DNA of 64,000 nucleotides from CANDYO01 sp964627795 (GTDB taxonomy: Bacteria > Pseudomonadota > Alphaproteobacteria > Rickettsiales > CANDYO01): assembly GCA_964627795.1 (NCBI GenBank), contig CAZVLF010000007.1, positions 43,738-107,737 on the forward strand. Reading direction: 5' to 3'. The notes beneath the pieces are model-generated. The model had not been told where the DNA came from. It was given only the letters and a program-made list of their open reading frames with translations, and searched no databases. The position numbers were made by a program, and so were the translations under genes. Shown in pieces: positions 1 to 9,046 of the stretch (positions are counted from its first letter, which is position 1; every line of letters begins with the position of its first letter).

Positions 1-346
1 CATTATTAATAATGTTATAGAACAAGCTTCATCAACAATTGAGGCTGACGAAGAGGTTTCATCTTTGTTAAATGAGGAAATTCTCAGCCCTGCTACCACT
101 GGCGAGAACACTCCAAGCGATTTTAATGGGCTAGATATTAGTAATTTAAACAGTATTATTAGCATAGTCAACCCTAACAACTTGGGAAAAGATGACTGGC
201 AAGAAATAGTTACTCCTAGTAGTTTTCTTGAAGACACTCCTATTATTTATTCAAATATGCAAATTTCACTTACTCAACTAATGGAGGATGAGATTTTTTT
301 GTGGCGATCTCCGAAAGATAACTCGGACTCTTCTCCGGTAGATTAA
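1..346 (+). CDS. C-terminal part of an unknown acidic protein (truncated by window edge)
   Basis: The reading frame is open from base 2 to the TAA at 344-346, with no stop back to the window edge, so this is the 3' end of a larger gene. An internal TTG at 65 is probably not the true start. The visible 114 residues are rich in Asp, Glu, Asn and Ser, hydrophilic, without membrane segments, and end in SSPVD. No family is recognised. The composition resembles the other accessory proteins of the window rather than its housekeeping genes. Confidence 0.5.
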   Translation, partial: IINNVIEQASSTIEADEEVSSLLNEEILSPATTGENTPSDFNGLDISNLNSIISIVNPNNLGKDDWQEIVTPSSFLEDTPIIYSNMQISLTQLMEDEIFLWRSPKDNSDSSPVD

Positions 347-394
347 TTTTAGTGAGGATTCTAATTTGAATTAAACTTTTAAATTTAAAGAAAC

Positions 395-444
395 TTTAGG
401 CTCTAGGTATAATTATATTCTTGGTAATAACCCTTAGACCTAAA
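395..444. terminator. Possible imperfect hairpin between convergent genes
   Basis: TTTAGG at 395-400 pairs with CCTAAA at 439-444, and the inner bases can extend the stem with bulges. It sits between the end of the left-edge gene and the end of selO, which converge. The T-rich tract that follows is interrupted, so termination is only a guess. Confidence 0.25.
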
Positions 445-472
445 ATTTCTCTATTTTACTTTTTTAAAAAGA

Positions 473-1942
473 TCATGTTCCGCAGAAGGTTTTGCAAACT
501 CGCTCATTTTGTTTAGGAGCTACTATATAAGTTTTATGCTCTTGCTCATGCTTAATGTCATATGGATTGGATAACGCCTGAAGTAAATAATTTCCTTTGG
601 TAAAATCTTGATGCTCAACCGCGTATTTAATTGTTTTTTCTATTTGGTGGTTACGTGGAATAATGGCCGGATTTTCTTTTAACATCATATTTGAGATTTC
701 TTTAAATGAATTATTTTCTTTGATCAAGCGCATAAACCATTTTTCTATCCATTTATTCAAACTTATAGAAGGAATATAAACATCACCATAATCAAACTCT
801 TTATCAGCAGCTAAATAACTTAAATACCTAAATGTTAAAGTATAATCTATCTCTTCTTTATGCATTATATCTAACAATTCTTCTATAAGATATTGATCGT
901 TAGAATTAAATTTAACAATTCCTATTTTTCTGTACAGCATTGCCGTATATTTTTCTTGATATTTTATCTTAAAATCTTCCAATGCATTTATAAGTAATTC
1001 TAATGATTCTTTTGAATTTGTAAGAAGCGCAATACATCTAGCTAGTTGCGATAAATTCCAATAACATATATTAGCTTGATTTGCAAAACTATAGCGCCCA
1101 TAATAATCAATAGAACTAAATACTTTATTAGGATTATATTCATCTAAAAAAGCACAAGGTCCAAAATCAAGGCTTTCTCCAGATATAGCAACATTATCTG
1201 TATTCATCACTCCATGGATAAAACCTATTCTCATCCAGTTAACAATTAACTCTATCTGTTTATCTCTTACTTTCTCAAAAAAAGACAAATAAAGATTTTG
1301 TTCATTCTTTATTTCTGGATAATGTCGATTAATAGTATAATTTGCTAATATTTGTAAGGAGCTAACATCTCCACGAGAAGCAAAATATTCAAATGTGCCA
1401 ATCCTTATGTGGCTTGCTGCAATTCTAGTTAAAATTGCTCCTGATAACATTTCACCATTACGAATAACTTTTTCACCACTACTTACCACTGCAAGAGAGC
1501 GCGTAGTTTTAATACCAAGATTATTCATTGCTTCACTAATAATATATTCTCTAATCATAGGGCCTAATGCAGCTTTTCCATCGCCTCCCCTGGAATAAAT
1601 AGTTGCTCCTGATCCCTTTAATTGCACATCAAATCGAGATCCATTTTTATTTAATATCTCACCTAAAAGTATTGCTCTTCCATCTCCAAGCTGAGGAACA
1701 AACTTGCCATATTGATGGCCTGCATAAGCTAAAGCTATAGGTTCAGCACTATTAGGCACATCATTACCAGATAAAATTTCAGCAACTTTATTTATATCTT
1801 TAATGTTATATTTAATACCCAACTCATCTGCTAATTTAGTATTAAAATATACAAGCTCAGGGTTTGGAAATTTTGGAAGAGTTAATGCTTGATAAAAATT
1901 ACCAGGAAGGCGCGCATAAGTATTATCAAATTTTATCAACAT
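473..1942 (-). CDS. selO: Protein adenylyltransferase SelO (YdiU/UPF0061 family)
   Basis: SelO is a pseudokinase-fold enzyme that transfers AMP from ATP to Ser, Thr or Tyr side chains of proteins and is linked to redox stress. At 489 aa it is about family length (E. coli near 480). The N-terminal block with YARLPGNFY, the QLKGSGATIYSRGGDGKA nucleotide-binding region and the MNTDN...LDFGPCAFLDEY block are all present. By alignment from memory, N250 and D259 match the metal-binding and catalytic residues. The C-terminus ends CKTFCGT, so it keeps cysteines where some homologues have selenocysteine. ATG is preceded by AGGAG. It is transcribed alone. Confidence 0.93.
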   Translation of the reverse strand: MLIKFDNTYARLPGNFYQALTLPKFPNPELVYFNTKLADELGIKYNIKDINKVAEILSGNDVPNSAEPIALAYAGHQYGKFVPQLGDGRAILLGEILNKNGSRFDVQLKGSGATIYSRGGDGKAALGPMIREYIISEAMNNLGIKTTRSLAVVSSGEKVIRNGEMLSGAILTRIAASHIRIGTFEYFASRGDVSSLQILANYTINRHYPEIKNEQNLYLSFFEKVRDKQIELIVNWMRIGFIHGVMNTDNVAISGESLDFGPCAFLDEYNPNKVFSSIDYYGRYSFANQANICYWNLSQLARCIALLTNSKESLELLINALEDFKIKYQEKYTAMLYRKIGIVKFNSNDQYLIEELLDIMHKEEIDYTLTFRYLSYLAADKEFDYGDVYIPSISLNKWIEKWFMRLIKENNSFKEISNMMLKENPAIIPRNHQIEKTIKYAVEHQDFTKGNYLLQALSNPYDIKHEQEHKTYIVAPKQNERVCKTFCGT

Positions 1943-2288
1943 AATACCACTCCTAATTAGATTATAAACTTAAAATGAATAAATACAAATTAACTTGATG
2001 TACTAGATTAATTTATTTTCAACCAAAAAACATTTCTTTAAACAAAGAGATTATAAAAATAAAATTTATACCAGGTAAATTTGCTTACTTATCTAAAAAA
2101 CAATTTTATACTTGCTCAAATGAATCAACTGAGCACAATATCATTTAATAATAACTTATAATTAACCACAAGAAAGTGTTTTTCAAATATAGGCCTAAAA
2201 ATATATAGTTCAAAGCAAATATATATTTACATTAGATAAAAAATATTATATATTATTTAATAATGATTAATAATTTTAAGGAAATGTT
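1943..2288. promoter_or_regulatory. Divergent promoter region between selO and the AKR-fusion gene
   Basis: This 346-bp, very AT-rich spacer lies between two divergently transcribed genes and so must hold both promoters. A Shine-Dalgarno AAGGA lies just upstream of the ATG at 2289. I see no convincing -35/-10 pair, operator palindrome or RNA gene. Confidence 0.3.
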
Positions 2289-4970
2289 ATGACTTTAATT
2301 CCAATAAATATGCACGGAACTCACGAACGAGAAAATGGAATCAGGCCAATTGGTTTAACCAAATTTGCAATAAAATCAGGCTATAGAGCATTTGATATAT
2401 ATAATGCAGATAGGTTTAGGAGCGAAATTAGTTATGATAGCATCTTAAGAGAAAATTTTTGGTTGCAAATAAAAGATAGACTTATTAACTCTTATAGTGG
2501 AAATGAAAGTTTTGGAACTTACCTTTCTCTTTTAAAAACAGATTATGTTGACTCATATGCTATCAGTTATAATGAAAAACATTGGACTGAACTTGAAAAT
2601 TTATATAATTCTGGTGAAGTTAAATACTTAGGGTTAGAGCATACTCCATATGAAACTATTAAGAATTTGGTTGAAAATGCTAAAGTTAAACCTGTTATAA
2701 TTCATGGTGGGCTAATTCATTCTTCATCAATTCAATATGCTTTAGAAAACTGTATCATTCTTCAACCTTTTCAAGTCCAAGACTTCTTCAATCGAGTTAA
2801 AAAAGATGGACTTAATGAATTTGCTGTAAAGCATAACGTTAGTGCAAAACAGATTTTCTTAAAGTTGTTAACTGAACTGGGAATTCAAGTTTTAACAGGT
2901 GCAAATAGCGAAAAATATCTTTTAGAAAATTTAAGTATAAATTTTACTCTTTCACCAAATGAAGTAAAACAAATTATTAAATCAGGTATTTTTAATGATG
3001 ATAGTGAAAATATGCTGTTAGTATATGAAAAACTACAAAATGGCGAGTTAGTAAGATTAAACGATATTTACACGCGACTAACCCAATGCAAATTTGAACA
3101 ACTTGCTGATGAAACTGAAAAGCTTGCAAAATTTATTCCAAAAATTGATCCAACTACATTGGCTGAAATTATGGCAAATCAATCTCCTGAAATAGTAGAT
3201 TATCTTATTCAGTATAATGCTAATTTTTCTCAAATTACAAACGTTGCTTTTGCAAAAATCATTCATAACTATGGAATTGGTTATATAGATGTATTAAAAG
3301 AAAAACTTAATATCCCTGCTGAACAATTATTGCTCTCATCTCTTCATCATTTAGAGAGAAGTTATTTTAATAAGCTAATTGATGAAGCGGATTTTAGTAA
3401 AATTAACAGAAATGATATTTTAAGCATTGTAAAATTTTATCCTGATCTTTTTGAAAGATTCTTAAACTCTAATATCTTTTCAGAATATCTAGTTGTGCCA
3501 GCAGCTTTCCTTAATGATAAAAAAGCTTTTGATGAGTTACTAGCTAAAGCAGATTTAAATAAATTATATAGCAGAGATATTGTTCAAATTATTTGTAAAT
3601 TTGGATTAGAGGTTATAGATCAACTTGCACAAAATAATTATAACTTTTTAAATTTAACTATTACAGATATAGAAAATTTAATTAAGCAATTTAAGTTAGA
3701 AGTTATATTAAAACTAGCTGAATACCACGTTTCACCAACAATTCTATTACCAGCTTTAAAGCTAGGTGGTATTGAAACTTTTAACCAATTAGCTAGTAAA
3801 TTAGATATATCAAAATTAAAATCTCCTGAATGCATTAAAGAGCTGATAGAACAGAATCCACAAACTTTAAATTCTATTGTAGTAAATGAAGAACTCTTAG
3901 AAATAATTTTTATGTTTAGTAATATATTTTCTTTAGAATCTTTGAAAAAAGTTCTTACCTCAATGGCTGAAAATGTTATAAAACTGACCAACTATTATAT
4001 TATTAAAATAATAATTAAAACTATTAATTCTAACGATAAGGAGTTTTTTGAGATATTAATTCAGCAATTAGATTTAAATTCTTTGGAGGATTTTGATAAA
4101 TTAAGGCTAGTTGAATTTTCTATTACTGATGAAAATAAATTTGAATATATAGTTAAAATAGCAGATATCATAGATCTAAAAACATTAGATTCATATTATA
4201 AAAGGGAAATATTTCTAAAGCTCATTGATAGTAAAGCGAGTTATGAATATATATGTAAAGTAGCTGATTTTATAAATTCAAAAACATTAGATTCTCATTA
4301 TAGTAGTGAGATAGCTTTAAAACTTATTAATGAATCTAATTACGAACTATTAGCTAAAATTGCTGAAATTATAAACCTAAAAAATCCATATTGTATGCGT
4401 CATATAGTTAATACACTTATTGGTAAAGATGATTACACAGCATTAACTAAAATAGCTGAAATCATAGATTTAAGAACATTAGATTCATATTTCAAAATAA
4501 ATGTAGTTTCACAACTTATTGTTAGCGAAACGGACATTAAAACTTTAGAAGATGTTGATAAAATAATAGATTTTTCTACATTAGATTTAAATGATATTAG
4601 AGTCATTATTGATGATACCAATGGAGCTATTAAAGATAATCATTTAGATTTTCTAACAAGACATATTGACTCCTCTAAATTTCTTGAATTATCTAGCATT
4701 CAAATACTAAATTTTTTAGTTTCAGCTCGAAAGTCGGTAAATTTAGAAAATTTAGTAGCAAAATTTAACTTAGTTAATCATCCAAATTTAAATTTAAATC
4801 CTGATAATCCTTTAGCTGATTTAAATAGTATGGTTCAAGATAGAGAAATTTTCTTAGAGAAACTTTCTGAGTGCCTCCGTAATGCACCTTGCGCTGCTAA
4901 TTGCATTACAGAAAAATATTTTAATACCGAATGTGTTGGAAAATTTATCTCAATACATGAGGAATTATAG
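2289..4970 (+). CDS. Decayed aldo/keto-reductase domain fused to a long helical-repeat region
   Basis: Residues 1 to about 235 follow the order of an aldo/keto reductase: a RAFDIYNAD block, LLKTDYVDSYAIS, LYNSGEVKYLGLEHTPYE, VSAKQIFLKLL and ENLSINFTLSPNEVKQI. The catalytic tetrad is damaged: the Asp is kept (D36), the Tyr position is Asp41, and the active-site His after YVDSYAI is Ser. Enzyme activity is therefore doubtful. Residues from about 240 to 893 are all-helical and repetitive, with an ankyrin-like stretch (SPEIVDYLIQYNANFSQI) and, near 620-770, units of about 40 residues built on KIAEIIxLKTLDSYY. No signal peptide or membrane segment is seen. ATG follows AAGGA. The domain architecture suggests a binding protein or effector, but no function is assigned. 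Confidence 0.65.
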   Translation: MTLIPINMHGTHERENGIRPIGLTKFAIKSGYRAFDIYNADRFRSEISYDSILRENFWLQIKDRLINSYSGNESFGTYLSLLKTDYVDSYAISYNEKHWTELENLYNSGEVKYLGLEHTPYETIKNLVENAKVKPVIIHGGLIHSSSIQYALENCIILQPFQVQDFFNRVKKDGLNEFAVKHNVSAKQIFLKLLTELGIQVLTGANSEKYLLENLSINFTLSPNEVKQIIKSGIFNDDSENMLLVYEKLQNGELVRLNDIYTRLTQCKFEQLADETEKLAKFIPKIDPTTLAEIMANQSPEIVDYLIQYNANFSQITNVAFAKIIHNYGIGYIDVLKEKLNIPAEQLLLSSLHHLERSYFNKLIDEADFSKINRNDILSIVKFYPDLFERFLNSNIFSEYLVVPAAFLNDKKAFDELLAKADLNKLYSRDIVQIICKFGLEVIDQLAQNNYNFLNLTITDIENLIKQFKLEVILKLAEYHVSPTILLPALKLGGIETFNQLASKLDISKLKSPECIKELIEQNPQTLNSIVVNEELLEIIFMFSNIFSLESLKKVLTSMAENVIKLTNYYIIKIIIKTINSNDKEFFEILIQQLDLNSLEDFDKLRLVEFSITDENKFEYIVKIADIIDLKTLDSYYKREIFLKLIDSKASYEYICKVADFINSKTLDSHYSSEIALKLINESNYELLAKIAEIINLKNPYCMRHIVNTLIGKDDYTALTKIAEIIDLRTLDSYFKINVVSQLIVSETDIKTLEDVDKIIDFSTLDLNDIRVIIDDTNGAIKDNHLDFLTRHIDSSKFLELSSIQILNFLVSARKSVNLENLVAKFNLVNHPNLNLNPDNPLADLNSMVQDREIFLEKLSECLRNAPCAANCITEKYFNTECVGKFISIHEEL

Positions 4971-5177
4971 TACCTAAGTTAAAAAATAGTAAAGAGGAAG
5001 TATTTTTTAAGAATCTTCTTCTTTATTTCTAGCTTAAAAGTTTTTTTTAATATTTATGTACATTAAATGACAAAGAATCAATTTCATTTATATATGCATT
5101 TAAAATTCCTTCTTTAACCTTTTCTTAAACTTTTTATTAATATAATTATTTAATAACAAAATTGTAAAGAGTATAAC

Positions 5178-5924
5178 ATGTCTAAAGACAGTAAAAAAAG
5201 AATAAGAACCTCATTAGACACTGCAGAGGATATTTGTAGAATAATTTACAGTGGAGCTCATACAGTTTTAGGCACAGGAATAGCAGCAGGAGAAGAAGTA
5301 ATAAATGCAACCGCTGAAGCTTTAGAAAATTTTAGCTATATTGGGTTTAATGGATGGAAAGTAATTGCAAGAGCTGGATTTGCAGCTAAAAGAGGCATGC
5401 AAGACACTTGCAGTTTTTTTTATCGAGCACTAGCTAATAAAGAACATTTAATTGGACTTAAACAATTAAATGAGGCTAAAGAAAGTATTGATTCTAGGTT
5501 AGATACACTAATAACAAACCAAGAGGTAAGTAAACAATTAGAAACATTTAAATATAAAAAAGAACTTTATACTGGAATGCGTAAAAGAATAAATATTCAA
5601 GCTGATAGTTCTAAAGTAACCATTCGAGAAGAAGAATATATAAAAACAGATAAAAGAGAATGGCGTAATTCTCATAAAAATAAATATCTAATTGATGATG
5701 ACAGCTCAAATTACTATTATCATTCAATAAGACCAGACATAATTTTTTCTATAAAAGATAAAATTATTGAACATTTAAGAAATACGGCTGCACTTAAAGA
5801 TAAGGTTGATTTGCTAGAAAAAAGTAATAATCCTCGTGACATGATAAAAAATTTAAAGCCTTTAACAGATATCTTGATGGTTTTAAATTTATTGGAAATT
5901 ACTCTTCTCAGGAAAAGAAACTAG
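5178..5924 (+). CDS. Unknown protein, N-terminal part of a frameshift-split gene
   Basis: The family is not recognised. The first about 80 residues carry a Gly/Ala-rich amphipathic stretch (HTVLGTGIAAGEE). The rest is charged and helical. The frame ends at TAG 5922-5924, but the -1 frame is open from 5840 and runs into the downstream ORF with protein-like composition. The two parts therefore probably form one product of about 465 residues. The likely crossover is the A6 run at 5846-5851, where slipping back one base would join the frames. It could be a sequencing error, a pseudogene, or a gene expressed by slippage. Confidence 0.5.
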   Translation: MSKDSKKRIRTSLDTAEDICRIIYSGAHTVLGTGIAAGEEVINATAEALENFSYIGFNGWKVIARAGFAAKRGMQDTCSFFYRALANKEHLIGLKQLNEAKESIDSRLDTLITNQEVSKQLETFKYKKELYTGMRKRINIQADSSKVTIREEEYIKTDKREWRNSHKNKYLIDDDSSNYYYHSIRPDIIFSIKDKIIEHLRNTAALKDKVDLLEKSNNPRDMIKNLKPLTDILMVLNLLEITLLRKRN

Positions 5925-6046
5925 TTGAAGAAAATTGTCAGGGAAAACTTTATAAATTCAATATTGAGGGATTAAATTGTACTGTTGTTGATGGATTTTA
6001 TCAAGATATTTATGAATGGAAAGCAACAAGCGCAAAAGAATCTGAT

Positions 6047-6577
6047 TTGTTAAAAACCAAGCTACAAGAAAAAGATGTTGAAAATGCATTAGAGCAAGTT
6101 GAAGAGGATATTTTTTTAGAACAACAAAAAGATAATGTTAGAAGCAGCCTGATTTTTCTTTTAGAAAAAAATACTGATAAAATACAAGATGAGTCAGTAA
6201 AGGAAGATATTGGTAATTTAGCAAGAGACCATGAAGCTTATAGCACATCTTATGAACAAGAAAAAATATGGCTCCAAACAAATAAATATTTTGTACAATA
6301 TACTTCGGTAAATCTCCCCCGAACAACTTATGGTGTGTCCCTAATCCAAAAATCAGTAAAATCAATAGGTGATTCTGCAAAAAGACTAATATTTGGAGGC
6401 AAAGCCGATAAAAGCAAAACCTTATATAAAGCTGCAAGTGAGAGAAACAAAAACAATCAATCAACCGCTGCTAAAGTAGTTAGCAATCCTATAGGCACAT
6501 TATCATCACCTATTAGCTTTGTATCGACGCTTTTAACTGAAGGCACACAAAAGCGAGGTAAAGACGGAAAAAAATAA
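6047..6577 (+). CDS. Unknown protein, C-terminal part of the frameshift-split gene
   Basis: The TTG at 6047 is unlikely to be a true start, because the same frame is open back to 5840 and encodes sensible sequence (for example GNYSSQEKKLVEEN and VVDGFYQDIYEW). This part is helical and Glu/Gln/Lys-rich (QEKDVENALEQVEEDIFLEQQ), compatible with a coiled coil, and ends in a Ser/Thr-containing basic tail (KRGKDGKK). It is best read as the continuation of the gene starting at 5178. No domain is recognised. Confidence 0.45.
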   Translation: MLKTKLQEKDVENALEQVEEDIFLEQQKDNVRSSLIFLLEKNTDKIQDESVKEDIGNLARDHEAYSTSYEQEKIWLQTNKYFVQYTSVNLPRTTYGVSLIQKSVKSIGDSAKRLIFGGKADKSKTLYKAASERNKNNQSTAAKVVSNPIGTLSSPISFVSTLLTEGTQKRGKDGKK

Positions 6578-6714
6578 AGTAAATAATTTTTTAAGCTTTT
6601 AATATATTTCTAGGAGGTTACTTTTAAGTGTAAAAGCTGTTCACTAAGTAAGCTATTTTTTTCTTACATTTTACTCCACAAATTTATTCACAAAAATTGT
6701 TGATAAGTTTTATT

Positions 6715-9042
6715 CTAAGACTTTTTTGTTTTAGTTTCCTTCTTATTTCCTTCTTTTGCAATAATATCTAACGCCTGTTCTAAATTAAGATTAAATATAG
6801 CTTCTTTACTTTTAATTGAATAAAATTGTCCATTATGCGCAACATAAGGGCCAAATCTTCCAATATTTAAAGTAATAGGCAATTCGTCATTTGGATGTTC
6901 ACCAAGATTAATTGGCATAGAAAATAGTCTAATAGCATGATCAATCTTAGCTTCCTCAGGAGATAAGAATTTAGGCAAAGCCGATCTTTTACAATTCTTT
7001 CCCTCTCCTAATTGAAAGTAATATCCATATGGGCCCTTTTTAAGTAATATATCTTGATCTTCATGTTTTCCAAGCAACTTATTTTCATCTAATTGCTTAG
7101 CTTCTTCATTTTTATCCAAGCTATTATTGCTATTATAAGGCATTGTATTCTTACAAGATGGATAATTAGAGCAAGCAAAGAATAAACCAAACTTTCCTGT
7201 TTTAAGGTTCATCTTTCCTTTTCCGCAAGCAGTGCAATCTTGAGGGTAATCTTTAAGGGCAAGATTTTTTATTAAGTAATCAATAACTAGTTCTGCTATA
7301 TCACCATTTTTTAAATCATTTGTTGAATTAATATGTTGATAAAAATCATGCCAGAAATTTTTTAATAACTCTTTCCATTCTAAATTACCATCTGAAACAA
7401 AGTCTAATTTATCTTCCAATGTAGCTGTAAAATCATATTCCACATATTGCTTAAAATATAGCATTAAAAATGCCACTACTAGTTTGCCCCGATCTTCACT
7501 ATAAAATCTTTTTTTATCTAAACGAACATATTCGCGGTCCTGTAAAACTGAAATAATTGAAGCATAAGTTGAAGGTCTTCCAATTCCCAATTCTTCCAAT
7601 TTTTTAACTAAACTTGCTTCAGTATATCTAGCTGGAGGCTCAGTAAAATGTTGATTTGATTTAATTGAAACTAGCTTAACATCATCTTTTTCATGAACCA
7701 CTGGAAGCAAGCTTTTTTCTTCATCTTCATCTTCCACATCATCTTTTCCTTCCATGTAAACTTTTAAGAAACCATCAAAAACTAAAACACTTCCAGTTGC
7801 TCTAAAGCCAGCTTGCTTATCAGCTGCTTCTATTTCAATAGTAGTTTGATCAAAATCAGCAGATTGCATCTGACATGCAAGAGTTCTTTTCCAAATTAAG
7901 TCATAAAGCTTAAATTGCTCTGGTGCTAAAAAATCTTTTATTGATTCAGGCATAAGATTAATATTAGTTGGTCTTATTGCTTCATGAGCTTCTTGCGCGT
8001 TTTTTGCTTTACTTTTATAAACTTTAGGAGAATTAGGTAAATATTTATCTCCAAAATGAGAAGTGATAAAATCTCGGGTAGAATTAACCGCCTCATTTGA
8101 AAGCTGAACACCATCTGTACGCATATAGGTTATTAAACCGATAGTCTCTCCGTTAACATCTATTCCTTCATAAAGCTTTTGGGCCACTTGCATAGTTTTA
8201 CTTGCACTAAAACCTAATTTTCTTGAAGCCTCTTGCTGTAATGTTGAAGTTATAAAAGGGGCAGCAGGATGTCTTTGGGTTCTTTTCTTTTCAACGCTAT
8301 CAATAATATATTCTTTTGATTGAAGAATGGATTCTATATCTTTAGCATTTTTTTCATTAACAATATCAAATTTATCAAGTTTCTTTCCACCGTAATTAAC
8401 GAGTCTTGCAGTGAAGTTTTTTAAATCTTTAGTGGTAAAATCCCCTTCAATTGTCCAATATTCTCTTGAAACAAAGTTAGCAATTTCATAATCTCTTTCA
8501 CAAATAAGTCTAAGAGCAACTGATTGAACTCTACCTGCTGATCTACTTCCTGGTAATTTTCTCCATAACACTGGTGAAAGTGTGAAACCCACTAAATAAT
8601 CTAAAGCTCTTCTTGCTTGCTGTGCATTAACTAGGTTCATATCTATATCACGCGGATGAGTAAAAGCTTCATTAACAGCCTTCTTAGTGATTTCATTAAA
8701 AACCACACGCTTTACATTTAAATCATCGCTTAATGCTTTTTTTTCTTTTAATGCTTCAACTACATGCCAGGCTATTGCTTCACCTTCACGATCAGGATCG
8801 CTTGCTAAATATATATTTTTAGAATTTTTGGCTGCCTTTACAATTTCTTGAACATATTTTTTCGATTTATCGCTAATTTCATAGTCCATTGCAAAATCTT
8901 CATCAGGTCTAACTGAGCCATCCTTAGATGGTAAATCTCTAATGTGACCAAATGAAGCTAAAACTTGAAAATCATTACCTAGATATTTATTTATAGTTTT
9001 AGCCTTAGATGGAGACTCAACTATTACCAAATTACTTGCCAT
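6715..9042 (-). CDS. topA: DNA topoisomerase I
   Basis: This type IA topoisomerase relaxes negative supercoils through a 5'-phosphotyrosine intermediate. The TOPRIM domain starts at the N-terminus (VIVESPSKAKTINKYLG; acidic DPDREGEA). The catalytic Tyr lies in LITYMRTDG. The C-terminal region carries a topoisomerase zinc ribbon with four cysteines (CTACGKGKMNLKTGK, then CSNYPSC) and ends in a Lys-rich tail. At 775 aa it is full length. It is the last gene of rpsT-dprA-topA, starting 4 bp after dprA ends; dprA-topA adjacency is common in alphaproteobacteria. Confidence 0.97.
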   Translation of the reverse strand: MASNLVIVESPSKAKTINKYLGNDFQVLASFGHIRDLPSKDGSVRPDEDFAMDYEISDKSKKYVQEIVKAAKNSKNIYLASDPDREGEAIAWHVVEALKEKKALSDDLNVKRVVFNEITKKAVNEAFTHPRDIDMNLVNAQQARRALDYLVGFTLSPVLWRKLPGSRSAGRVQSVALRLICERDYEIANFVSREYWTIEGDFTTKDLKNFTARLVNYGGKKLDKFDIVNEKNAKDIESILQSKEYIIDSVEKKRTQRHPAAPFITSTLQQEASRKLGFSASKTMQVAQKLYEGIDVNGETIGLITYMRTDGVQLSNEAVNSTRDFITSHFGDKYLPNSPKVYKSKAKNAQEAHEAIRPTNINLMPESIKDFLAPEQFKLYDLIWKRTLACQMQSADFDQTTIEIEAADKQAGFRATGSVLVFDGFLKVYMEGKDDVEDEDEEKSLLPVVHEKDDVKLVSIKSNQHFTEPPARYTEASLVKKLEELGIGRPSTYASIISVLQDREYVRLDKKRFYSEDRGKLVVAFLMLYFKQYVEYDFTATLEDKLDFVSDGNLEWKELLKNFWHDFYQHINSTNDLKNGDIAELVIDYLIKNLALKDYPQDCTACGKGKMNLKTGKFGLFFACSNYPSCKNTMPYNSNNSLDKNEEAKQLDENKLLGKHEDQDILLKKGPYGYYFQLGEGKNCKRSALPKFLSPEEAKIDHAIRLFSMPINLGEHPNDELPITLNIGRFGPYVAHNGQFYSIKSKEAIFNLNLEQALDIIAKEGNKKETKTKKS

Positions 9043-9046
9043 ATTA

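Noticed and set aside
1395..1598. 67-residue plus-strand ORF inside selO
   Set aside because: It lies antisense within a well-conserved gene, with no ribosome site; the same holds for antisense ORFs in the AKR-fusion, topA, gatA, gatB, ftsZ and rsmD genes.
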